This document shows, one piece after another, positions 42,230-51,237 of a stretch of DNA of 60,003 nt. A model generated the notes under the pieces. That model had not been told where the DNA came from. It searched no databases and saw only the letters and a list, made by a program, of their open reading frames with translations. The DNA lies in the NCBI GenBank assembly GCA_039590215.1, contig JBDHFX010000013.1, forward strand, positions 1-60,003, read 5' to 3'. The translations under genes and the position numbers were made by a program. Positions within the stretch are counted from its first letter, which is position 1. Each line of letters begins with the position of its first letter. The DNA comes from CAMYLR01 sp039590215. GTDB taxonomy: Bacteria > Gemmatimonadota > Gemmatimonadetes > JACCXV01 > JAHWKZ01.

Positions 42230-43636
42230 ATGAAGCGCCTCATAGTCACGGTGTCGTTTGTTGCGGTCGCATGCAGCAGCAGCGGGGGCGGGTCACCGGC
42301 CGATCCAGTTCTCGATCCGGTGGGGAGCAGTCCCAGTCTGACAATCGGATGGGACGGTCACCGTGTCGACTGGGGGGCGCCGGAGCGGCTCGTGGCGACG
42401 ATCGCGAATGCGCCCATAGGGGCGACAGTCGAATGGTACTCGCTGGATGATTTGTACCTCGGCCAACCGGTTGTTCTCGGTACCGGGTCCGAGATCACGA
42501 TCGCGGCGCTCAAACCGGGGACCACGAGAGTTGAGGCTGTGCTCTCCTCGGGCGGCCAGGAGATTGCGCGGCATGGCGTCAGCGTGGCTGTCGACTACCG
42601 CGAGAGCTGGAATGTTCGGCTCGAGGGCCGGCTTGTCCTGCCAGCGGGAACTGTCGGCGACGTCTGGGTCGAAAACGACCATGCGTTTCTCGCTCGTCGC
42701 ATCGCAGGCGGGATCTCGATCGTCGCGCTGAATGGCGCGCCGAGTGAAGTTGGCCGCTTCAACGCGACCGGGTTGTTCACCCAGGACGTGAAGGTCGCGG
42801 ACGGGATCGCCTACGTTTCGCACGAAGGCGATACCCATCCGAACTCGGTGACGATCGTCGATGTCAGCGATCCCACCCAACCTACCATGCTGAGTGGTAT
42901 ACCTCGGACCGAGGCGGCCGGCGCGCACAACGTGTGGGTGGATCGATCACGGCTCTACATCGCTGCACCACAGGAGATCCACGCCTACGACGTGAGTATG
43001 CCGGCGGCTCCGCGACCGTTGGGTACCCTGTCATCGACCAACGGCACCCCCCACGACATCCACGTTCGGGATGGTATCGTGTACGGCTCGTACTTGGGAA
43101 TACGCGAGGGCCAGTTCAGCGAGCTCGTGGTGGCGACCGACGCCGATGCCGGCTTGGTACCACTCGCGTTTCATACTTATGAAGGCGCCTTCACGCACAG
43201 TTCGTGGCTTACAGAAGACGGGCAGTTCTTATACGTCGCCGATGAAATCATCAACGCCCCGATTCGCATTTACGACGTATCGAATCCGGCAGCGCCCGTC
43301 TTGGTCGCGACCTACCAACCACGCGTCGGAACAATTCCTCACCAGTTGGCGATCGTCGACGGAGAGCGAGCCTACTTGGCGCACTACAAGCATGGGGTCG
43401 AGGTGCTCGACATTACGGATCCGTTAGCGCCCAGGTTGGTGGGCTTCTACGACACGTTTGCCGGCGTGCAGGCCGATCCCGGCGGTGCGCCCAACATCCT
43501 GTCGCTGGCTCATGAAAAGGACGAGCAGTCGATCTACGACGGTGCGTGGGGCGTCCACTGGACAGCCGACGGCCGGTTTGTGGTGAGCGACATGGCTAGC
43601 GGCCTGTTCGTGTTCAGCTACATACCGGATTCCTAG
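42230..43636 (+). CDS. LVIVD-repeat beta-propeller lipoprotein
   Basis: The 468-residue protein has a signal peptide with lipobox VAVACS. An Ig-like domain follows (about 25-125), then LVIVD-type repeats: SVTIVDVSDPTQPTMLSGIP, EIHAYDVSMPAAPRPLGTLS, IRIYDVSNPAAPVLVATY, VEVLDITDPLAPRLVGFYDT. These repeats build a propeller found in many exported bacterial proteins with no known activity. ATG 42230 is preferred to 42194. It converges with the CorC-type gene, the ends overlapping. Confidence 0.85.
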   Translation: MKRLIVTVSFVAVACSSSGGGSPADPVLDPVGSSPSLTIGWDGHRVDWGAPERLVATIANAPIGATVEWYSLDDLYLGQPVVLGTGSEITIAALKPGTTRVEAVLSSGGQEIARHGVSVAVDYRESWNVRLEGRLVLPAGTVGDVWVENDHAFLARRIAGGISIVALNGAPSEVGRFNATGLFTQDVKVADGIAYVSHEGDTHPNSVTIVDVSDPTQPTMLSGIPRTEAAGAHNVWVDRSRLYIAAPQEIHAYDVSMPAAPRPLGTLSSTNGTPHDIHVRDGIVYGSYLGIREGQFSELVVATDADAGLVPLAFHTYEGAFTHSSWLTEDGQFLYVADEIINAPIRIYDVSNPAAPVLVATYQPRVGTIPHQLAIVDGERAYLAHYKHGVEVLDITDPLAPRLVGFYDTFAGVQADPGGAPNILSLAHEKDEQSIYDGAWGVHWTADGRFVVSDMASGLFVFSYIPDS

Positions 43637-44976
43637 TCGCTAGGACTCTCGGCCGGTTCCTCGACAAACACTCTCAATCGACTAACCCGCATTCCGTCGA
43701 GCGCTTCGACGGTCAACCGGCAACTCGGCACGTCAGTGACGTCGCCGATCTCGGGTCGTCGACCCAACTCGCCAAACACGTAGCCGCCGATCGTGTGGTA
43801 CTCCTCTTCGTCGAGGGTGAGGGAAAACCGCTCGTTGAAATCGGGGATCAGCATCAAGCCATCGACCAACACCTCGCCAGGCTTGACCTCTTCGACGTCC
43901 GGCCAGTCGGTCTCCGCCTCGCTTCTCACCTCGCCGACAATCCGCTCCATCACGTCGCGCAGCGTCACAATGCCGGCGGTGCCGCCAAATTCGTCGATCA
44001 GCACGACGATGTGACGACGGTTGGCCTGCATGTCGGCCAACAACTGGAAGACGCGTACCGATTCTGGAAGCACGACGGGCGGCCGTAGAACGCGTCGCAA
44101 GTCGAGCGTGCCACTTTTTTCCGAGAGGAGTGGTAACAGATCTTTGACGTTGACGATCCCGACGATGTTGTCGAGTGAACCATCGTAGACCGGGTAGCGC
44201 GTAAAGCCCTGATCTTTCAAGGTTTCCTGGATGTCCGACCGTGGTGCGGCGAGCTGAAGGCCGATGACCTCCGTGCGCGGCACCATGAGCTGGTTCGCCG
44301 TCAAATCGGCAAATTCGAAAACCCGATGAATGAGCTCCTCTTCTTTGGGTTCGAGCACGCCCGCCTCGGTGCTTGCTGAGACGATCATCTTCAGCTCTTC
44401 CTCGGAGTGGACGACGTGGTGACCCGCTGCCACGGGCCGGAACCCGAACGCCCGGACGACCAGCAGCCCGACCGCGTTGAGCAACAGAATGAACGGTTTG
44501 AACAGCGTGAGAAACCACCGGGTTGGTAGGGCGACGAACAGCGCCGTTTTCTCGGGGCGCTGAATGGCGACCGTCTTTGGCGCGAGCTCACCGAGTACGA
44601 TGTGGAGTCCCGTGATGATCGTGAAGGCGAAGGCGATCGCCACCGCGTGAGCGGTCAGCCAGCTCCACGTTGGCGGAAGCCATCCGAGCAGCGGTTCGAT
44701 GAGTGCGGCTAGGGCCGGCTCGCCGATCCATCCCAGCGCGATCGATGCCATGGTGATGCCGAGCTGGGTCGCAGCGATGTAGGTGTCGATATCGTCGAGT
44801 GCCTCACGGACCTTCGAGGCCAGCGGACGCCCCTTCCGCTCGAGCTCCTCGATGCGCGTCCTGCGTACGGTGACGAGCGCGAACTCGCTGGCCACGAAAA
44901 AGCCGTTCGCTCCCACTAGGAGGAGAACGGCCAGCAGACGAAAGAAGATGTCGAGTCCGGATAACGGAGGTTCCAT
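43633..44976 (-). CDS. CNNM/CBS/CorC-domain membrane protein (hemolysin C family)
   Basis: The 447-residue protein has a DUF21/CNNM membrane region (about 1-195; VASEFALVTVRRTRIEELER, AATQLGITMASIALGWIGEP, LGELAPKTVAIQ). A CBS pair follows (about 210-330; MVPRTEVIGL, VNVKDLLPLL, HIVVLIDEFGGTAGIVTLRD), then a C-terminal CorC/HlyC domain (about 345-430). Members take part in magnesium or cobalt homeostasis and bind adenosine nucleotides through CBS. No binding site is seen at the ATG. It is divergent from the small regulator gene. Confidence 0.93.
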   Translation of the reverse strand: MEPPLSGLDIFFRLLAVLLLVGANGFFVASEFALVTVRRTRIEELERKGRPLASKVREALDDIDTYIAATQLGITMASIALGWIGEPALAALIEPLLGWLPPTWSWLTAHAVAIAFAFTIITGLHIVLGELAPKTVAIQRPEKTALFVALPTRWFLTLFKPFILLLNAVGLLVVRAFGFRPVAAGHHVVHSEEELKMIVSASTEAGVLEPKEEELIHRVFEFADLTANQLMVPRTEVIGLQLAAPRSDIQETLKDQGFTRYPVYDGSLDNIVGIVNVKDLLPLLSEKSGTLDLRRVLRPPVVLPESVRVFQLLADMQANRRHIVVLIDEFGGTAGIVTLRDVMERIVGEVRSEAETDWPDVEEVKPGEVLVDGLMLIPDFNERFSLTLDEEEYHTIGGYVFGELGRRPEIGDVTDVPSCRLTVEALDGMRVSRLRVFVEEPAESPSD

Positions 44977-45074
44977 CGAACTAGAAATCTAAACCGGTGG
45001 ACCCCGAAAATCACGATCGAAGTGGGATCGGCCGGTTGACCCGCTGGGACCCGCCGCCTAGGCTGACCGCCATC

Positions 45075-45326
45075 GTGCGCACCGATGAGCTCCTCCGCCG
45101 CGTCGCTGGTCTCGACCAGCGAACGTTGGACGCCTGCCAGTCGGCTGGGTACTTGACCCCAGACACGCACCTTGGCGGGGAGGATCCCCGCTGGTGGAGC
45201 GACGCCGACGTGAACAAGCTGCGCGACATCCTGCGATTCAAGCGTCAGGGGTTCGGGCTGGAGGAGGCGTTCAAGAAGGCCGCCGAAGACCGCTTTTTCG
45301 GGTTGTGCCCCTGCGATTGGAGGTAG
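45075..45326 (+). CDS. Small MerR-type helix-turn-helix protein
   Basis: The product of about 83 residues reads as a MerR N-terminal DNA-binding domain: TDELLRRVAGLDQRTLDACQ and SAGYLTPDTHLGGEDPRWWS, followed by DADVNKLRDILRFKRQGFGL. There is no ligand domain; it ends with FFGLCPCDWR, a CxC pair that could bind metal or sense redox. The start is uncertain: GTG 45075 fits the domain, GTG 44997 would add 26 unlike residues. It lies three bases upstream of the selenoprotein gene, whose binding site overlaps its end, so it may regulate this operon. Confidence 0.75.
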   Translation: MRTDELLRRVAGLDQRTLDACQSAGYLTPDTHLGGEDPRWWSDADVNKLRDILRFKRQGFGLEEAFKKAAEDRFFGLCPCDWR

Positions 45327-45328
45327 AT

Positions 45329-45553
45329 GTGAAGATCACAATCGAATACTGCGCGGCTTGAAACTACGAACCGCAGGCGTCCAGTTTGGCCGCCACAATC
45401 GAGAAGAACATCGAGTCCGCCAACGTCGAGTTGATCGCTTCAGGGGGAGGGGTGTTCGAGGTCGAGGTCGACGGCGACCTCATCTACTCCAAGAAACAGA
45501 CCGGCGAGTTTCCTGAGGAAGACGACATCGTCGCCGCTCTGAGCGAGCGGTAG
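45329..45553 (+). CDS. SelW-like (Rdx family) selenoprotein with in-frame UGA
   Basis: Reading TGA 45359-45361 as selenocysteine gives a 74-residue protein: MKITIEYCAAUNYEPQASSL, then a helix, then GGGVFEVEVDGDLIYSKKQT and GEFPEEDDIV. This matches the SelT/SelW/SelH (Rdx) thioredoxin-like family, whose active site is CxxU or CxxC at this position, here C8-A-A-U11. GTG 45329 has GGAGG five bases upstream. The frame runs without another stop to TAG 45551. A small hairpin follows the UGA. It is the second gene of a redox-like operon. The family is thought to act in redox reactions through a selenenylsulfide; its partner is unknown. Gene callers stop at the UGA and miss it. Confidence 0.88.
45376..45394 (+). 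promoter_or_regulatory. Candidate bacterial SECIS hairpin
   Basis: GGCG (45376-45379) pairs with CGCC (45391-45394). After a U/C mismatch, CCA pairs with UGG around a GUU loop (45384-45386). The loop begins 22 bases after the UGA, within the spacing usual for bacterial SECIS elements, which keep G and U in the apical loop. Confidence 0.5.
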
Positions 45554-45582
45554 TGGCGGGCCGTTCGGGCTAGCACCGCGAA

Positions 45583-46752
45583 GTGCCCGATCAAGCCAGA
45601 TATGTAGTGCTGGGTTCCGGGCCGGCGGGCACGCGCGGCTCGGAGACGCTCAGGAAATGCGATCGAGAGGCCCGGGTGGTCGTCGTCTCCGCCGATCCAT
45701 ACCCCTTCTATAACCGGATCCTCCTCTCCAAGGCGTTTCTCGAAACCGACGATCTGTCGCCCGAGGAGGTCGTCATCAAGCCAGCCGAAGTGCACGCCGC
45801 CCAGCGAATCGAGTTGAAGGCGCAAACCCGGGCGATTCGCTTGGATCCCGATGCACACGAGATCGAGCTGTCGAGCGGGGAGAGCCTGACCTACGAGAAG
45901 TGTCTGATCGTCACTGGCGCGTCACCGATTCGCCCGTCGATACCTGGCATCGATCTCCCTGGGGTGTTCGAACTACGGACGCTGGAGAACGCGGTTGCAT
46001 TGCGGGCCGCGGCGCGCGGCGTCGAACAAGCGGTGATTATCGGCGGCGGGTTGATCGGCGTCGAGGTGGCAGCCGCACTGACCAAGCGTGGTGTGTCGTG
46101 CACGATGTTGGCGCTAGAGCCTTGGTTGTTCGGCCATCTGGCACCAGAGCGGGTCGGGCACGCGCTGGAAGCGATCATGCGCTCGGGAGGCGTGACGCTC
46201 GAGTTGGAGGCCGCAGCCCAGGCGATCGATCGGGACGGCGGCCGACTCGTCGTCCACACCGCTGATGGTCGCAACTTCCCGGCCGATCTCGTCCCGGTCG
46301 GGGTCGGTGTCACGCCAAACGTCGAGTTCCTCGATGGTGCAGGCCTAGCGGATCGGGCCGGAGTTCGCGTCGACGCTTTTCTGCGTACGGCAGCGCCAGA
46401 TCTTTACGCCGCTGGCGACGTGGCGGCCTACGATGATCCGTTGACCGGTGTGCGACACCGGGTCGAGCACTGGCTTCACGCGCAGCACCAGGGGCGCCAC
46501 GCGGCCGAAAACATGATCGCTGAAGAACCCACACCCTATAGGCGGGTCTCGTCATACGACACCGCGCTGTTTGGTGTGTCGGTAGTGGTCGTTGGGGCGC
46601 CAGAGCTGGCAACCGAATGGTCGACCGAGGGTGATCTGGTGAATGGCAGTGGATTGGCGGTTGGCCAGCGTGGCGTGCGGGTGGTGGCGGCGTTCTCGAT
46701 CGGTGAGGCGAGCATCGCCGAGATCACGAGGCGGATCGAAGCCGGGGAATGA
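45583..46752 (+). CDS. FAD-dependent NAD(P)H oxidoreductase (pyridine nucleotide-disulfide fold)
   Basis: The 389-residue protein has an FAD site (YVVLGSGPAGTRGSETLR), an NAD(P) site (AVIIGGGLIGVEVAAALTKR) and a second FAD motif (APDLYAAGDVAAYDD). PYPFYNRILLSKAFLE resembles nitrite-reductase or ferredoxin/rubredoxin reductase relatives. The classic CxxxxC redox-active disulfide is absent, so electrons should pass to a separate carrier. Because it follows the SelW-like gene by 29 bases, that protein or a ferredoxin is a candidate partner; this is an inference. The GTG start is at 45583. Confidence 0.87.
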   Translation: MPDQARYVVLGSGPAGTRGSETLRKCDREARVVVVSADPYPFYNRILLSKAFLETDDLSPEEVVIKPAEVHAAQRIELKAQTRAIRLDPDAHEIELSSGESLTYEKCLIVTGASPIRPSIPGIDLPGVFELRTLENAVALRAAARGVEQAVIIGGGLIGVEVAAALTKRGVSCTMLALEPWLFGHLAPERVGHALEAIMRSGGVTLELEAAAQAIDRDGGRLVVHTADGRNFPADLVPVGVGVTPNVEFLDGAGLADRAGVRVDAFLRTAAPDLYAAGDVAAYDDPLTGVRHRVEHWLHAQHQGRHAAENMIAEEPTPYRRVSSYDTALFGVSVVVVGAPELATEWSTEGDLVNGSGLAVGQRGVRVVAAFSIGEASIAEITRRIEAGE

Positions 46753-47330
46753 CTTCCAGCGAAGCGCTGGTGACCGGTCCGCGGTTGTTCCTCCGACACC
46801 CGGTCTTAGACGACGCCGACGAGTTTGTCACGCTGCGCGAGGCGAGCCGCGACTTTCACCTCGCTTGGGAGCCAATTCCCGAGGATGGCTCGGATCCGAT
46901 CAGCGAGGCGGGGTTCAAGCGATTTCTGGCCACTTCCGATACACCCGAATCGCAGAAACACCTGATGTGTAGCATTACCGACGACGCGATCGTCGGCTAC
47001 GTCGGCTTGAGCCAGATCTCCATGGGCGTTTTTTGTTCCGCGTACATGGGTTTCTGGGTCGGTGTAGAGCATGCCCGGCGAGGTTACGCTACAGAGGGCA
47101 TCTCGTTGTGTCTCGAACGGGCATTCACGCGGCTCGGCTTGCACCGTGTTGAAGCCAACGTCATTCCGACGAACACGGCGTCGCTGGCGACCGTTCACAA
47201 ATGCGGTTTTCGGAAAGAGGGGTACTCTCCCCGCTACTTGAAGATCGCGGGAGAATGGTCAGACCACGAGCGATGGGCGATCACGATCGAGGAGTGGGAG
47301 GCGTCGCGCGGTCCGATCAGTCGGACTTGA
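46749..47330 (+). CDS. GNAT N-acetyltransferase, RimJ/RimL type
   Basis: The 193-residue protein shows the GNAT pattern: GPRLFLRHPVLDDADEFVTL, AIVGYVGLSQIS, MGFWVGVEHARRGYATEGIS (acetyl-CoA-binding R-x-x-G-x-A) and LGLHRVEANVIPTNTASLAT. It most resembles ribosomal-protein alanine acetyltransferases. The ATG overlaps the stop of the oxidoreductase gene (ATGA), so it is the last gene of the operon. Its end overlaps the convergent YggX-like gene. Confidence 0.9.
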   Translation: MTSSEALVTGPRLFLRHPVLDDADEFVTLREASRDFHLAWEPIPEDGSDPISEAGFKRFLATSDTPESQKHLMCSITDDAIVGYVGLSQISMGVFCSAYMGFWVGVEHARRGYATEGISLCLERAFTRLGLHRVEANVIPTNTASLATVHKCGFRKEGYSPRYLKIAGEWSDHERWAITIEEWEASRGPISRT

Positions 47331-47562
47331 AAGGTGTCAGTCCCAGAAACTCACGGGTCGACTTTTCGAGGATCTCGTGCGCCCGTGGGTCGCTCAGATC
47401 AAGGCGGTTCTCGTTGATCACCATGACCTGCATCCCCTTACACTCGTGCCAACATTCGGCACAGATCTTGTCGAGGATCTCTTGGCCCATATCGTCGGGA
47501 TAGGGCGCGCTATCAAGGCGTTCCCTGGTCTGACCGCATCGAGTGCACGTTACCTCAGTCAT
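47317..47562 (-). CDS. YggX-like Fe(II)-trafficking protein with zinc-ribbon start
   Basis: The 81-residue protein starts with MTEVTCTRCGQTRERLDSAP and continues with YPDDMGQEILDKICAECWHE and MQVMVINENRLDLSDPRAHE. The MxVMINE and FLGL ending match YggX proteins, which support Fe-S repair and iron handling. Extra Cys pairs (CTRC, CAEC) that E. coli YggX lacks suggest a bound zinc or iron; members of this subtype exist elsewhere. Its ATG overlaps the end of greA by 8 bases. Confidence 0.85.
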   Translation of the reverse strand: MTEVTCTRCGQTRERLDSAPYPDDMGQEILDKICAECWHECKGMQVMVINENRLDLSDPRAHEILEKSTREFLGLTPFKSD

Positions 47563-48067
47563 CGCTTTTCTCCTCCTGGTCGGCGTTGGACGCGCCGGAT
47601 ACCCTCTCCCCGTGAAGCGTGACCACCTCGATCACGACGAAGGAACGTTCGCCATCGGGCGCTTCGAGCGTCACTTCGTCTCCCGGGCGAGCGCCGAGGA
47701 TCGCCCGGCCCAGCGGCGACGCGGTCGAGATCATCCCGCCGTCGAAATCGACGAACTCGGGAAACACCAAATGCCACTCATGACGCTCTCCGTCCCCGTC
47801 CTCGAGCTCGACACGAGATCCGAACGCCGCTTGGTCACGTGGCACGTTGCGCAAGTTGATCGCGCTGAGTTCACTTTGACGGCGGGTGAGTTGCGAGAGA
47901 CGCGCACGGACGAACTCCTGGCGTTCGAGCGCTGCCGAGTACTCGGCGTTCTCACGCAAATCGCCCATAGCGACAGCCTGGGCGATCAGCTCCGGAAGTT
48001 CAATCCGAAGCTCGCGGTCGAGATCGGTGATCTGCTCGTCCAGCCGGTTGCGAAGCTCGTCGAGCAT
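47555..48067 (-). CDS. greA: Transcription elongation factor GreA/GreB
   Basis: The 170-residue protein has the N-terminal coiled coil (LDELRNRLDEQITDLDRELR) with the acidic tip motif GDLRENAEYSAA, where the two acidic residues stimulate RNA polymerase backtracked-RNA cleavage. A C-terminal FKBP-like domain follows (PLGRAILGARPGDEVTLEAP). Its leader contains an intrinsic terminator 27 bases upstream of the ATG and a likely promoter further upstream, so expression may be attenuated. It overlaps the YggX-like gene. Confidence 0.94.
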   Translation of the reverse strand: MLDELRNRLDEQITDLDRELRIELPELIAQAVAMGDLRENAEYSAALERQEFVRARLSQLTRRQSELSAINLRNVPRDQAAFGSRVELEDGDGERHEWHLVFPEFVDFDGGMISTASPLGRAILGARPGDEVTLEAPDGERSFVVIEVVTLHGERVSGASNADQEEKSDD

Positions 48068-48093
48068 GGTACCTCTGAAGAAGTTCGGTCAAC

Positions 48094-48119
48094 AAAAAAC
48101 GCGGCCGCAGGGTGCCGCG
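48094..48119 (-). terminator. Intrinsic terminator in the greA leader
   Basis: On the minus strand CGCGGC and GCCGCG form a 6-bp stem with an 8-base loop, followed directly by six T residues (plus-strand A94-A99 of 48094-48099). It lies 27 bases upstream of the greA start, so it can only act on greA's own leader transcript. Confidence 0.75.
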
Positions 48120-48151
48120 CGATCAACGGGGGCTGTTCCAGTACGGTTAAC

Positions 48152-48181
48152 AATTTATCGCCTATGACCATCGATCGGCAA
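48152..48181 (-). promoter_or_regulatory. Candidate greA promoter
   Basis: On the minus strand TTGCCG (48181-48176) and TAAATT (48157-48152) are 18 bases apart. Transcription would start near 48145, giving a leader RNA of about 50 bases up to the terminator. Confidence 0.45.
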
Positions 48182-48207
48182 GCTGAGAAGCAACTCGATC
48201 GCGACGC

Positions 48208-49809
48208 ATGAATACTGCCGGACATCGAACCGAGACGTGGGATCGCGCGGCGGCGCTGGAGCGGCTCCGTGAAGAAACGTGGGATGTGGTCGTCGTCGGA
48301 GGGGGTGTCACGGGTGCCGGCGTCGCGCGAGACGCAGCTCTTCGCGGTCTTCAGGTGGCGCTGGTCGAGGCTGGCGACTTCGCCGGGGGCACGTCGTCCA
48401 GGACGACCAAGTTCGCGCACGGCGGTCTGCGGTACCTCGAGATGCTCGACCTGAATCTCGTGCGTGAGGCGTTGACGGAGCGGGCGGTGCTGTTGTCGAT
48501 CGCACCGCATTTGACCCGGGCGACGCCATTTCTCATCCCATCGTACAAGGGTCGGTCGCGACCGGGTTGGAAGCTGAAGGTCGGGCTCGCGATGTATGAC
48601 GCGCTGGCCGGTCGGACCCGATTTGGTCGTCACCAGATGCTCGACCGCGACGGCGCGCTCGCCCGGGAGCCTTTGCTGTCCACGACGGGCCTTCGCGGCG
48701 CTGGCGTTTATTGGGATGCACGGGTGCGAGACGCACGGTTGGTGATCGAGACGATCGCCGATGCCCGACGCGCAGGAGCTGTCACCGCGTCGTACTGCGC
48801 GGTTCGGAACCTCGAGCGCTCGCAGGCGGGATGGGTCGGCGACGTCGAAGATCGTCGCGGCTTTAGCTCGTTCACGCTTCAGGGGCGAGCGTGGGTCAAC
48901 GCGACCGGGCCATGGTCGGACCGCCTCCGCCGGCGAGTTCGTCCCGGTAGCACGCGACTTCTCGACCCGACCAAGGGTGTGCACATCGTCGTACCGCGCC
49001 ACAAGCTCCCGCTTCGCGACCCGACTGCGCTGTTCACCGGTGATGGTCGGCTCTACTTCGCTGTTCCCGAAGGACGGTGGACGTACATCGGCACGACCGA
49101 CACGCGGAACGGTGGCAACATCGATGACTTGCGGGCGTCACCCGGTGACATCATGTACCTGATCGACGCCGCTTGCGACGCACTGACCTGCAAGCTCTCT
49201 GGTGAAGACGTGGTCGGTGCGTGGGCTGGATGGAGACCTTTGGTGCGCGCCGCCTCTTCTCGAGACCCGAGCGCGATATCTCGCGAGGACGTGATCGAGC
49301 AAACGGCCTCTCGTTTTGTCACGGTAACCGGTGGCAAACTGACAACGTACCGGCTGATGGCCGAGGAAACGGTCAACCGGTTGGCCGAGAACGCTGGTTG
49401 GGATCTACCGCCGTGTGAGACGACGCGACGGCCGCTCGTACCGGCACGGGTGGGAGGGGAGAAGCCAGCCGCCGGCGTCGATCCGGCCGACGCCGCTCGC
49501 GTGCGAGAGCTCTTCGGGCCCGACGCCGATGATGTGTTTGCACGCTGGCGCGAGGACTCGGCTACAGCGGAACCATTGGGTCCTGAGACTCGTTATACGA
49601 GTGCCGAAGTCGAGCGCGCCGCGCGCGAGATGGTCGAGACGCTCGAGGATCTGGTCGACCGGCGGTTGAGCGTCCTGCCCGGAGGCGTTCCCATCGGGAA
49701 ACAAGTACTCGCCAACGTCGCCTGCGCCGCAGCGCCGGTCTTGGGATGGGACGAAGCGCGTCAGGCGGCCGAGGTGGACGCGTTCCGGAGGTCAGAACAC
49801 GGCTCGTGA
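48208..49809 (+). CDS. glpD: Aerobic glycerol-3-phosphate dehydrogenase
   Basis: The 533-residue flavoprotein has WDVVVVGGGVTGAGVARDAA (FAD site), GTSSRTTKFAHGGLRYLE, and KGVHIVVPRHKLPLRDPTAL, YIGTTDTRNG and VTGGKLTTYRLMAEE. These are the GlpD/GlpA pattern. It oxidises glycerol 3-phosphate to dihydroxyacetone phosphate and passes electrons to quinone at the membrane. Divergent from greA and convergent with gltA, with 13 bases between the stops. Confidence 0.95.
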   Translation: MNTAGHRTETWDRAAALERLREETWDVVVVGGGVTGAGVARDAALRGLQVALVEAGDFAGGTSSRTTKFAHGGLRYLEMLDLNLVREALTERAVLLSIAPHLTRATPFLIPSYKGRSRPGWKLKVGLAMYDALAGRTRFGRHQMLDRDGALAREPLLSTTGLRGAGVYWDARVRDARLVIETIADARRAGAVTASYCAVRNLERSQAGWVGDVEDRRGFSSFTLQGRAWVNATGPWSDRLRRRVRPGSTRLLDPTKGVHIVVPRHKLPLRDPTALFTGDGRLYFAVPEGRWTYIGTTDTRNGGNIDDLRASPGDIMYLIDAACDALTCKLSGEDVVGAWAGWRPLVRAASSRDPSAISREDVIEQTASRFVTVTGGKLTTYRLMAEETVNRLAENAGWDLPPCETTRRPLVPARVGGEKPAAGVDPADAARVRELFGPDADDVFARWREDSATAEPLGPETRYTSAEVERAAREMVETLEDLVDRRLSVLPGGVPIGKQVLANVACAAAPVLGWDEARQAAEVDAFRRSEHGS

Positions 49810-49822
49810 GTCGCGGGTGTCG

Positions 49823-51097
<1,275 letters not shown>

Positions 51098-51172
51098 CGT
51101 ACAATCTCCACTTCGATTGTTGGCTTTGTTGAGCCCTCATTGGCTCTTGATTACACCAGCAATTTCGCCGAT

Positions 51173-51201
51173 TTGACGCAATTCGCAAACGCGTGTACGG
51201 T
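51173..51201 (+). promoter_or_regulatory. Candidate dusB promoter
   Basis: TTGACG (51173-51178) and TACGGT (51196-51201) are spaced by 17 bases, 36 bases upstream of the dusB start. The gltA promoter would lie in the same divergent gap. Confidence 0.4.
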
Positions 51202-51237
51202 TTGACCCTACAGCCTCGAAATAGCGAAGTTTACAAG

